64,000 bases of DNA from Erigeron canadensis (Eukaryota > Streptophyta > Magnoliopsida > Asterales > Asteraceae): the NCBI RefSeq assembly GCF_010389155.1, contig NC_057767.1:28057295-28121294 (forward strand), read 5' to 3'. The notes below the pieces were generated by a model that saw only the letters and a list, made by a program, of their open reading frames with translations, was not told where the DNA came from and made no database searches. Of this stretch, positions 10,689 through 21,216 are shown in pieces. Both the position numbers and the translations under genes were made by a program. How positions within the stretch are numbered: position 1 is the first letter of the stretch; every line of letters begins with the position of its first letter.

Positions 10689-13600
10689 ATGAGGGATAGC
10701 GAAGAAGAAGAAAAATGGAGTCGAGAAACAATACCAAAAGTGATGAAAATTATAACAAATCGACTTCCACAGCGAGATCTTATATCTCTTCTTTTTGTTT
10801 CTTCTTCTATTTATCGTACTCTTGTTTCTACTCCTTCACTTTGGCTGGTATTTTTTAAATTTTTTTTATAATTATAGATTAAACCCTTACTTTTTTTTTT
10901 GCTCTTATATATACATATATATATATATAATGATTTTTTGGTGTAAATTAATTATGATAACAGGCTGTTGATTTGCGTGAGATGAATAATGCTGGAGATA
11001 GACTTATAGCTGCCCTTTCTCTTGTAAGAAGGTCTAAAGGGGGTGTTTTTATTAGCTTATTGTTTCGACTTTTCGGAACTTCGATAGCTTATAAACTCGT
11101 TAAAATGCTCACTAAGTTTCATTAAGTTATGAGCAACTTATTTAATACCGAAACCTATGTAGGCGTACGTAATTATATGCCCATATCTTCGTAAACGCTT
11201 GTATGTTATTGCTGGTATGATTATTATATAATTTAAATGCGAATAATCCTAAAAGATATAAGCTTGTATAAATAAATGCTTGTATTTTATTGTTGTATGT
11301 TTAGTTTTTTCATGACATACCTTTTTGATGTAATGAGCTTCCCAAACTTAGTGAAATCAGTATATATTGCATAGTTGGCACTAGTTTTTGGCAGGTGGAT
11401 ATTGACTTGAAAATGTTTCTTTATATCCTGGCGAAAGTTTTAGGCTTTTTCCGAAAAAAAAGGGTTTTACAAGTTAGGAGGAGTTCTGGTAAACCGATAC
11501 ATACTTTAGTAGATTCTAGAAGGTTAGTACATTAATTACAAGTCTTTGACCTTGGGAGGATCCACCTGAGAGTCCCACTTCTCACATGTGTGGGGGTAGA
11601 TTGATAGGGTTTTTCGAGAGTCCTGGTTTCAGACATGCGTGTAATTTATGAGTGGGAGTAGGGTAGAATGCCGTTTTAAAAAAATTAGGTGATTTGTACA
11701 CAACAACAATCATGTCCTTTGACGCTTTTACTCACGCTCCTCAAACCACTTGTATTCTTTTAGGGTGTATATTTTTGTATACAAATCATGTCCCATAAAA
11801 GTAAGCATTTTCAGATTACAAAACCAAATTGTTACTAAGATTTGCACTGTACTGTAACGTAAAATAAAAAAATTTCCAATTGAGGTCAATTGACATGTCT
11901 TTATATCCCAACCTGAGCATTCTATAAAACTTCCTGTTTCTTGATAAGAAAAACTCCAAACCTTTCGTTGAAGTATACTCGAACTGCAGTAGTTTTAAAT
12001 GTGTTTTTGTCCCTCTTTTAATCTGTAACCTTGTATGAACTGCAGACAAGATATCATCATGTGAAAAGGATAGTTCTCGAGTTTGCACAAGGCATTGAGG
12101 ATAAGCATCTAGACACTCTTAGAAACAAGGTAAAGTACTACTGTACTATTGGAATTGTTATGTTTTGTAGCTACCCAATAGCAGTAAGATTGATAAAGAT
12201 GCACTTGAAAACATTAGTTATCAGGTTCCCTGAAAGATCTGGAGCATCTAAATTTAAATGGCTGCCAAAAAATTTCTGATAAGGGAATTGAGGCTATAAC
12301 CGAAGCCTGTCCGTCTTTGAAAATCTTCTCAATTTACTGGAATGTAAGGTACTTAAACCTTCACCCAATTTCGTTTGTTCTCGTCATACTGATATGAACT
12401 AGTTGCTAACGTATATAACTAACAAAAAGATAGATAATTGATATTCTAGAGATTAATCAACTCTCTAAGAGCTTACTGTTGAGAGGTAAACCAACTATCC
12501 TAATTAATAGCCAGATTACCAATATATTCCACCTAATAATAATACAGCTCTAAAGCCCTATTTATATGAGAGACTTCCTAGAAACCCTAACTTTGCCAAC
12601 AAGTGTTAAGTCTAATTAATAATTAACTAAATAAACTAATTAACAAAAATGACAGTTAAGCCTTTTACTTTCTGGTTCATATCATTACTCCCGCCCCCAA
12701 AACAAGTTGTGGCTTCAAAGATTGCTTCAGGTGATTCCCAGATCGCATATCATTATTTGAAATACCCTCTGCTGATGTGAAAAGCCATGCCGATCATTGT
12801 TAACACTTGCCCTACATGAATCAAAGGCGCTTAACAGCAGATTGTCGATCATTGGAGATGCTGGTATAGCCTTTGGTGCATGTGCAAGTATTGGGGTGGT
12901 TTTGGTCGTACGCGGTGCAGTTGGCGATGCTTGTGGTGGGACTACTTTGGATGGCGCAGTTGGTGGTAGTGCTGGGACTCCTTTGAAGGTAGACACCAAA
13001 GAGAAGGGAGGGTTTTTTTTATTTTTTATTTTTTTATTTATGGGATTGTGGTGGTAGCGGTTGGTGGTAATTCTGAGATAGGGGCCGTCTTTGGTGGAGT
13101 TATGGTGGTAGTGGCAGTTTGTCCTGATCACCATCGGTTTGCTGGGTGGAATCTTGTTCACTGACCATCTCTTCTTCCTTGAGTTCCTTTACACTTGTCT
13201 TAACAACATCGAGAGTCAGATTCTCTATTTGCTGAATGGAATCTTGTTCACTAACAACACTTGTCTGCACAACCACTTTGGATTCACAACCACTCTCTGA
13301 TTAAGAATCTTCAATGCCTTCAATGCCAGCCGATGATGGCCAGTCAGACACATCGCAGCCCTCGAAACCACTATCTCCCTTAATAACGTCTTGATCTCTT
13401 TGTGTTGCCTTGCACTCCGTTCCATATATTCCTCGTATTTCCTACTGAATTTCTTTATCTTTGCACAGAATTCCTCCATCATTGCCAAAAAATCCCCCCA
13501 CCCAAGTTGAACAGTAACACGCTGAACAGCTTTCTTTTTTTTTTTTTTCTTTTTTTTTTCAATCGACAAAACCACAGATTCCTAAGATCTATGGCTCTGA

Positions 13601-15911
13601 TACCAATTGATACAAGCTAGTTGCTCGTAACGATATATAACTAATAAAAAGATATAATCTATATTCGAGAGATCGATCAACTCTCCAAGAACTTACTTTT
13701 GAGAGGTAACCAGCTCTCTTAATTAGTAACCAATTTACCAATATATTCCACCTAATAATAATACAGCCCTAAAGCCCTATTTATATAAAAGGCCTCCTAG
13801 AAATCCTAACTTTGCCAACAAGTGTTTAATGTAATTATTAGTAAGCTAAATAAACTAATTAACAACAACGACACTTAAGTCAACTTTCTGGTTCATATCA
13901 CATACTTTATAGCTATCCCTTATGATACATACTAGACTTTGCTTCAGGGTTACAGATGCAGGCATATCACATCTGGGGAAAAACTGCAAGCATATTGTTG
14001 ATTTGAACTTAAGTGGCTGTAAGGTATACTATTGGTAACTATTGAATTATGCTAATATCTGTAGGTTTGTATTTTCTGGTTTGGGTATGTATATTGCATC
14101 GTTGAAGAGACTTAAGAATTTAGTATATTGTCTTTGCATATTTGTTCTACTTTAACCGCCCCTGGCAGGATTGGGTATCTTCATCTTGTTGTATATCTGC
14201 CTTGTCTCTTCTCAATTCTCATACTGCTTGAATGTATCTGGGTTGATATTTTATATGATACATTTCATTGATGTGGCTAAACAGGGTATATCAGATAAAA
14301 GTTTGCAAATGGTTTCTGAGAATTATCCTCATCTAGAGTTTTTGGATATCACACGGTATGTTATTATGATTTGGGTGGGAGGTTTGATCGTTTATCTACA
14401 AATGGGTCGATTTTGGTTATGTTTTATGCTGTAATTGCTAACTATTCGAGTAGATTAAGCTAAAGCAAATATATGCGTTTTGAGTTTGTCATATTTTAAC
14501 TTGTGGATACTTGTTTATACAGGTGCATCAAGATAACAGATGGTGGCTTGCAACATATAATAGTCAAATGCTCTGGTCTTAAAAGTCTGAATCTTTACGC
14601 ACTATCAAGGTACCTATTGTGTTAATCAAAGATTAAAGGTAGACCTAATTGGGACAACATGATTAAAGAAGAGTTTGTTTATTTTGTTTAGCTTTACAGA
14701 TGGTGCTTATAAGAAATTATCGCTTTTATCCCATCTCAGATTTTTAGATCTTTGTGGTGCCCAGGTATATATGCTTGATTTTTCTAATGAGCTTGATTTA
14801 TTATTTTTTTGGGAAATTTATATATGCATTCTCTTTATAATGACAGAATTTATCTGATGAAGGGCTGTTCTCTATCGCCAAATGTAAAGATATCCATACC
14901 CTCAATTTGACATGGTAATCTATAGTTTCCATAATTGAAACATTAAGGTTTTTAAAATCTTTTATTACTCTAATGTTAATAACAATTTTTTTTGAAGGTG
15001 TGTACGTGTTACTGATGTGGGTGTCATAGCCATAGCCAAAGGTTGCACGTCTCTTGAATATCTTAGGTAAATAGATACACTCACTACCCATACCTGTTGT
15101 AGGAAAGGTTTTAATTTTTTCTATTTAGGGGGCACTATAATACTATTAGAGGTGGCAATATGAATGGGTCTGGTGGCTTGTGTAACAGGTCAAAACAGCT
15201 CGAGGTTGATGCTTGTCACTTTCACGACAGGTTGAAATGAGCCATGTTGGCTTGACACGCAAACACTCTTTTATTCAGTTAAAGAAAATATATTAATTGC
15301 ATAAAGGAGTTCTGATTAACAAAACTATACTATGACGATACAAATAAAATCTTTTTATAGAATGCATTCATTCCTATGTAGATTGGTCAAAACTGCCACC
15401 TCTAGGTACCATCTTTTGATCTCTTAGATCTTTTTTCGCTAATTGTCTACGATATCGAGGATATCACTATGATCTTTATCATAGTTTCTGTTATTGATAG
15501 TTATGAATTCTGCAGCTTGTTTGGAATTGTTGGGGTTACTGACAAGTGCTTAGTGGCGCTCTCGGAACACTGCTCAAACTCAATTACAACACTTGACGTG
15601 AATGGATGTATTGGCATTAAGGCAAGTGAAAATTTACTTAACACATAGTTTAAGTAGATTTTCTAACCCTTTGTAACAGCTATGATGTTTATAAATCAAA
15701 CCATAGTAAAGGAATTTTGTAGACCCACGTCAATGTTTATTTAAAACAGAAAGGGTAATACGAGTATGCAGTTTTTTTTTTTTTTTTTCAATGATTCTTA
15801 TAAATCTTGAAAACCACTTAATGATTGATATTCATCCCATTGTAGAAACGTAGCCATGAAGAACTTGTTCAACTATTCCCATATGTGCGGTGCTTCAAGG
15901 TTCACAGTTAA
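10689..15911 (+). CDS. F-box/LRR protein, At3g58530-like
   Basis: Twelve exons read cleanly: 10689..10847, 10964..11023, 12046..12129, 12218..12348, 13948..14023, 14285..14355, 14523..14609, 14692..14764, 14847..14914, 14998..15066, 15516..15621, 15846..15911. They total 1050 bases, 349 residues. An N-terminal F-box (about residues 10-50) is followed by cysteine-containing leucine-rich repeats such as LNLNGCQKISDKGIEAI and ending RCFKVHS. F-box proteins bind SKP1 and bring substrates to SCF ubiquitin ligases; the substrate here is unknown. The whole reading closely follows Arabidopsis At3g58530 in length and order. Intron 4 contains an LTR retrotransposon, intron 10 a MITE, and intron 11 uses a rare GC donor. 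I infer the start of exon 4 from phase and from the family alignment. Confidence 0.85.
12390..12684 (-). repeat. LTR (3' LTR in element sense)
   Basis: TGATATGAACTAGTTGCT ... TTCTGGTTCATATCA on the plus strand. It begins and ends with the TG/CA pair and pairs with 13608-13900. Confidence 0.85.
13608..13900 (-). repeat. LTR (5' LTR in element sense)
   Basis: TGATACAAGCTAGTTGCT ... TTCTGGTTCATATCA on the plus strand. The primer-binding site lies directly before it in plus coordinates. Confidence 0.85.
15148..15403. mobile_element. hAT-type MITE in intron 10 of the F-box gene
   Basis: Ends AGAGGTGGCAATATGAATGG and TTGGTCAAAACTGCCACCTCT form an 11-base terminal inverted repeat of a kind common in plant hAT MITEs. 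I could not find an 8-bp TSD, so the ends are provisional. Confidence 0.55.
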
Positions 15912-16749
15912 TTTATGGTCCCCTCAAATTATATATTCTGAAAAGACAAAAGGTAAGGTTCTGTTGTTAATGCTTCCTAAAGGTTTGCTAGATGATTGAT
16001 GAACATTACATTTCGTCTGTTTTTAGCTCCCGAGTGAGTTCAAATAATTTTTCTTTACAGGTTCTTGAACCATTACATGAACTGCATGATTTTTCACCCT
16101 TCATACATTTTGAACCCTTGAGACAAGCTTCAGTAGTCCAGTTTGTTGTATTCCAAAAGTTGCATAATCTGGTTGTAGTACTTGAGCTGGTATCTAATGG
16201 TAATTTGTATAACTATTGTATTTGTATATGAGACTTTTATATCCTTATCTTGCAGATGTTTTGAACTAGACCTTACATGTGCAGACAACTAAAAAGACTA
16301 TTAAGCCTTAAAAGTTTAGAGACCTTGCGCAACGATCCCATATCCAATCTCCATATCGGGGTAGAGTATAACCACTAAATGCATTACCTACATTTGAAAA
16401 ATGTGCGAGTATTTTTTTAGAGAATGTAAATGTATTACTAGCACATATGGTTGTCTACACTTATTTAACTTTTTTGCTACGAAAAGTTCCACTGGAAATT
16501 TATCTAGCTAGTAAATAACCAGGAAAAAATGGCTAAATAATTTTCCAACATGAAAATATAATAAGGCTCAACGTTCAGTCTAAACTTAGCCAGAGGTCCT
16601 TCAGGATTAGTTTTTTTACATTAAGATTGAGGTTAGATTGTCATCATCTCACTTTGTTTTTGTATCCTGTTTATGATGGGATTAAGTCTAGTTGTATTGA
16701 GTTTCAACATAGGAAACCATCATCAAGTCAATAAATCATTATTTAAAAA
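15912..16749. other. 3' flank of the F-box gene
   Basis: Probably includes the 3' UTR. No other gene was recognised; the frames here are short and unsupported. Confidence 0.5.
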
Positions 16750-16882
16750 GGGGTTTGCTAGAGCTGTATTTAAGGTGCATAAATTATTTGTATATTTACT
16801 ATAAAATTCAGAAGTGAGTTTTTAATATAAAAGTGTAAGTTTTTTATGCACGTTAAATACAACCTTACATTTAGCATTTCCC
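16750..16882. mobile_element. 133-bp MITE with 9-bp TSD
   Basis: Flanked by ATTTAAAAA on both sides (16741-16749 and 16883-16891). The ends GGGGTTTGCTA and TAGCATTTCCC are inverted, and inside are the inverted strings TATTTAAGGTGCATAAA and TTTATGCACGTTAAATA. A 9-bp TSD points to the Mutator superfamily. A decayed relative is at about 57290-57415. Confidence 0.75.
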
Positions 16883-17008
16883 ATTTAAAAAAGCTTGTTT
16901 CAATCACATTTAAACATTTCTCTTTTACATTAATTACCTTTACTTAAGCATCGGTTATCTTCATCTAAATGTAAACGGAAATGAAAATTAATATGCATTT
17001 CATCAATC

Positions 17009-17016
17009 TATTTAAA
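17009..17016 (+). promoter_or_regulatory. TATA box of DEFL gene 3
   Basis: TATTTAAA within CTATTTAAACGA, 72 bases upstream of the start. The rest of this promoter has diverged from genes 1 and 2, so survival of this string is notable. Confidence 0.6.
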
Positions 17017-17080
17017 CGACCATGACCAACTTAATGACCAACACTTTGTAATTCCTAGTTAAAAACGATTGTGCATAAAG

Positions 17081-19296
17081 ATGGCCACGTCTAACTTTTG
17101 CTTGTTGCTCCTCATCATTGCTGTCGCAGGTTTGCTCATATGTTTTTTATTTTTTAAATCATTATCTCATTTAGTGAGCACACTTGAAAAAATGTCACTA
17201 AATTTGTATTTTTGTTTCTCATAACATTGTTTAGCTAAATACAATAAATCAATAATACATGTTTATATAGTTATATAATATGCAACGAAATTATACTTAG
17301 TGTTATGTATAACTAAGAGGTGTTTTAAGGATGTTACTCACCTTTATAGTACTAACACTTTCATGGATTTTTGGTAGCACTATTTAATCAATATCGATCT
17401 GTAATCAAAATATGATTGTTGAATTGTAGTGACATTTCTCAAGGAATGTGTAAAAAAAGTGACATTTCTAAGATTGCATATGTTTTATCTACACATAAAT
17501 GTGTTGGTATACATCTCGTTGGTATGCAGCTGTATGTAATATCGTTTTTACACATTCCTTTAAATTTAAGTTTTTAGTTCTCTGAATTGTGTGAGTAAAA
17601 GATATATAAATTGTGTTTTAATGACACATATATAATTAACAATAAGGTTGGATTAAATGGAAAATTCTTTAGCTTTAGAGACAAAAGTTAAAAGTAAGAG
17701 CAAGACAATTATTTACGTGTTATCTCCCCTATACCTTATGAAAAACAAGATTGGGTATGGTGGTTTGTTACTAATGACACATTTTTAACAAACGGTCTCC
17801 CAAAAAATAAAATCTATGTAGTTAGAAAATACGAAGATATCAATATTCATATACTAATCTTTAAATCATATCATTTAATTTATGTCATGTTCGTCATTCA
17901 AATAATGACATTTGATATTTTGACACATCATGAAACACATTTTTTGGTTTAGTAACATAGTATGTTATTAAGGCTAATATACCAGTGAATAATCCTATAA
18001 AAAAGTGGCCTTAATTACAATTTTTTATTATCCAGTGATACTAGCTTATAAACCCGGGTGATACCCGGGTATATTAAAGATATAAAGGTTATGACATACA
18101 AGAAGATAAACATAAAAAACAACACTACTTACATATTTATAAAAAGTGACAATAAAATTAAAGAACCATACGACTGTGAACATACTATGATTGTTTTTTT
18201 TTATAAAAGTGACCAACAGTCGGACAAAAATGTATTTACGTAAAACAAAAACGTAAAAGTGTTGACCAGATAGATGGTAATTCTACATATTATTTCGTTT
18301 ATTATATATGTCTAACTGTTTTTAATGAACTCATACAAATAAATAATAATAACGAAACATAATTATGATTACAAAAATAAATTGGATATAAATTATAATT
18401 GTACCATATGTTTTTTGAAATCATACTTAAATTGTAAGAAATTGTAATGATCATTACCATTTCAGTGTGTGAAAATCACCCACAAAAAAAATGATTTATA
18501 CATTTATAAGCGTGTATAAATCTAATATTGTACACACTTATTAGTGTGTAAACATTTTTCTTCTCACTTTTAATTATGAAACTTGTAACTTTTTTTGCAC
18601 TTTTTAATGTAGACTATTTGTACATATTTCTAAGTGCGAAAAACTTAACAAAACTTTACGCATTTTTAGTGAGTATGTAGAAAAATTGCGTAAAAATGAC
18701 AAATTTGCTGTTGTGTAAGTTAAAAAGAAACTGATAATATAATTAGTGAGACGCATTTGATAAGACATGACATATAAAAAAATTGTTATTTTATATTAGA
18801 CTTGGTTAGGATTTAGAAAACTTCATAATGTCATGTTCGTCGTTCAAATAATGACATTTGATATTTTGACACATCATGAAACACATTTTTTGGTTTAATA
18901 ACATAGTATGTTATTAAGGCTAATATACCAGTGAATAATCCTATAAAAAAGTGGCCTTAATTACAGTTTTTTATTATCTGTGATATTTGATATAACTTGC
19001 GTTCTTTTTTTTTTTAATAACATATATCGTATATGATTGTGTTTAATTTTTTTTCTTCATATGTAGTTGCTGTATCTATGGTTGATGCCGATACCAGCTG
19101 CGTATATGTATTGGATAATCAAGGTTGTAATCTTTCTCAGTGTGATAGTCAATGTTCACAAAAATTTAAAGGTGGTTATGGTGTTTGCGAGCATGCTAAA
19201 TCCGCCAGTGCATGTGTTTGCGTCTATGAGTGTAAACCTGGTGATGGAATCGAAGAGGGCCTCATAGGTGTCTTTGCCCCCTCTCCGAACTTTTGA
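17081..19296 (+). CDS. Defensin-like (DEFL) secreted cysteine-rich peptide 3
   Basis: Exons 17081..17129 and 19067..19296 give 92 residues; the phase-1 intron lies after the signal peptide as in the other two genes. Signal peptide MATSNFCLLLLIIAVAV. Eight cysteines are spaced C-x8-C-x4-C-x3-C-x10-C-x8-C-x-C-x3-C. After the last cysteine there is a 20-residue tail (KPGDGIEEGLIGVFAPSPNF) missing in genes 1 and 2. The intron has grown to 1937 bases through insertions (inverted repeat at 17435-17575, Helitron end at 18041, duplicated 158-base blocks). The borders GCAG|GTTTG and TATGTAG|TTGCT are intact, so splicing should work. It is probably secreted; the target is unknown. Confidence 0.8.
17435..17575. 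repeat. Short inverted-repeat element in the DEFL3 intron
   Basis: GGAATGTGTAAAAA at the left and TTTTTACACATTCC at the right form inverted ends about 135 bases apart. Probably a small MITE. No TSD was identified. Confidence 0.45.
17882..18040. repeat. 158-base direct repeat, left copy
   Basis: ATGTCATGTTCGTC ... CAGTGATA. Nearly identical to 18828-18985 and ends exactly at the Helitron CTAG. Confidence 0.8.
18041..18827 (-). mobile_element. Helitron 3' end in the DEFL3 intron, right end uncertain
   Basis: On the minus strand the hairpin ACCCGGGT-ATC-ACCCGGGT is followed by TTATAAG-CTAG and T, a perfect Helitron 3' terminus. The 5' TC end was not placed. I give the inner limit as the start of the second direct repeat. 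Inside, GTGTGTAAA-type short inverted strings occur around 18460-18560. Confidence 0.6.
18828..18985. repeat. 158-base direct repeat, right copy
   Basis: Second copy of 17882-18040. After its final GTGATA the host continues TTTGAT, so this copy shows the uninterrupted A/T site. Confidence 0.8.
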
Positions 19297-20269
19297 TCAT
19301 TTGTTTAGACCCAGTTTTCGTAATAGTATCTATAGGAGTGTATTGTAATAATTTTATTCATGCTTATGTTTTCTTTGCAAATGTGACTTTTGTTATCAAT
19401 AGTACTCCCATTTTTGTAATTTCTTTACTAATAATCTACTTATAGTGTTTATGTAGATATATTCTTCCTCAATTGTGCAAAAACTAGTTGAATTCCCCCG
19501 GCGTTGCCCAGAGTCTAACTTTTGCGTGTTTCTCGTAAAACTTTTACACGCTATAACAATCCATATACATAACGCATTATATGGCATTGACTTATGTTTT
19601 TTATATTAACATCAATATTATTACATTATCTAATTTATTTATTTTGTTTTACTTTAATATGAAGTTTAATTGTTTGAAAGTTGTTTAGACTTTATATGTA
19701 ACTTTTTTTTTTATTTTATGTCAAATTCAGAAAGTATAAAGTAGTGAAAGATTTTATTAAAAAAAAATGTATCCATGTAAAGTTGTAGGTACTTGTGACT
19801 TTGAATTCTAATAACATTACCAGAAATTATTGGAAATGACAACATACTATCCACCTATCCATTTATATGCCACCTGTTTATATGAGAATTGAGAAACATG
19901 TAAAACTATCAAAGTGTTAACCAAATACGTATTGTATACCACTATACCCTCACTTCCACTTCTATATTTTTAATATCTGCTACCTACCACCATATCATAC
20001 ATCTTTTTTATCAGTAAAGATCCCCCCCACAAAAAAACCATTTGCACTTTTTTCCATCTATATTTCTTTGAATTTGAAATCAGGGAGACGAAAATCATCT
20101 TCGAATATTAGATCTCCCACTTTTGATCTTCTTTCTTCTTTTTCTTTTTCTTTTCCTTTTCTTTTTTTTTTCCCGTTCGCCTCGCATTTTCCGACAACCA
20201 AACACGACCGTTGACACACCACCACCACCTTCTGCTTCATCTTTATTTTATACATCTTATTTGTTGCTT
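19297..20269. other. Intergenic with a possible Helitron end at 19484
   Basis: 3' flank of DEFL gene 3. At 19484 the plus strand reads A-CTAGTTGAATTCCCCCGGC, in reverse complement a GC-rich partial hairpin followed by AATTCAACTAG-T, a degenerate Helitron 3' end. The rest is AT-rich, with a CT-rich stretch at about 20118-20172 that could be promoter or 5' UTR of an unannotated transcript. No gene can be supported. Confidence 0.4.
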
Positions 20270-20578
20270 GTTTGATGGCGATTGTGAAGCAATTACGGTT
20301 TTTTTCGGTCACAGTTGTTTTTTCCGATGAAGGCCGGCGGAGTTAGTGGTTGTCAGTAGCAGTGGTATTTGAGTGTTTGATGGCGATTGTGAAGTATGGT
20401 TTTTTCCGGTCACCGTTGTTTTCTCCGATGACGGCCGACGGAGTTAGTGGTTGTCAGCAGCAGTGGTATTTGAGTGTTTGATGGCGATTGTGAAGCGATT
20501 ACGGTTTTTTCTGGTCACCGTTGTTTTTTATGATGACAGCCGGCGGAGTAAGTGGTTGTCAGCAGTAGTGGTATTTGA
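20270..20578. repeat. Minisatellite, three copies of about 102 bases
   Basis: Units start GTTTGATGGCGATTGTGAAG at 20270, 20375 and 20476 and end GTGGTATTTGAG. They contain the GC-richer core TCCGATGA(A/C)GGCCG(G/A)CGGAG. They lie about 640 bases upstream of the membrane-protein gene, within otherwise AT-rich DNA. Confidence 0.85.
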
Positions 20579-21216
20579 GGAGGTGGCTGATGAAGAATTG
20601 GGGTGTAGGTGATGAAGAAAAAGAAGATGATTGAGTTGGAGAGAGCCAGAGAAAGGATCACAGATTGGAGAAAGTCAGTTGGGAGATAAAGGGACAAAAA
20701 TGTCATTTCAACCTACCTAACTAAGCCAGTTAGAAGCCAAATGAGCCAGTTGGAGCCGCCAATGTAGTAGTTCACTTTATGATTGTTATATATATAATGT
20801 GTGTTAATAGAGTGGATTGGAATAAAGGCCTGATTTTGAGGATAAAAACATGACAAAGCCAAACAAATCTTTCTTAAATTAGCAACCCCAAAAAAGATTT
20901 GACATTTTTCAATCATACAATCTTTCATGATCCATGTGTAAATCTGGTAAAACAAAACATGCACACAAAAATCTCCTTGGTTTTCTCTCATATCATTAAA
21001 AACAGACATCCAATACATTGATCCCTTTTGATTTCTTATATGTTTTTTTTTTTTGCTTATTTCTTGTTACCTTTTCTCAGTTTTGTTGATTGAATTAATG
21101 TGATATCTTTTCTTCTTCTCGTTATGCTACGATTAGGGAGTAGTCACGACGAAAATGAAGAGAAGATATCTATAATAACTATATAGTCTATTTATACAAG
21201 GATTATAAAGATAAGC
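20579..21216. promoter_or_regulatory. Upstream region of the 21217 gene
   Basis: Likely holds promoter and 5' leader; a T-rich tract (21041-21054) and CT-rich stretch precede the start. No specific element can be proved. Confidence 0.35.

Larger units (their letters stand above)
12390..13900 (-). mobile_element. Small non-autonomous LTR retrotransposon with TSD CATAC
   Basis: Two long terminal repeats (12390-12684 and 13608-13900, about 90% alike) enclose 923 bases. Host CATAC is duplicated at 12385-12389 and 13901-13905. On the minus strand the element starts TGATATGAACCAG. Its primer-binding site TTGGTATCAGAGCC (about 13592-13607) is complementary to the 3' end of initiator-Met tRNA, and the purine tract TTTTGGGGGCGGGAG lies next to the other LTR (about 12687-12702). 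The inside has a lysine-rich frame (13225-13575) and a proline/alanine-rich frame (12727-13161), but no protease, integrase or reverse transcriptase. It sits in intron 4 of the F-box gene, opposite in sense. Confidence 0.9.

Noticed and set aside
10501..10737. A minus-strand 78-residue protein upstream of the F-box gene
   Set aside because: It lies in the Helitron-like repeat and overlaps the F-box first exon in antisense.
12797..13057. A glycine/valine-rich protein on the plus strand
   Set aside because: It is the antisense of the LTR retrotransposon interior and has no start context or family.
20058..20312. A minus-strand 84-residue lysine/glutamate-rich protein
   Set aside because: It arises from a CT-rich tract and overlaps the minisatellite; no family, no start context.
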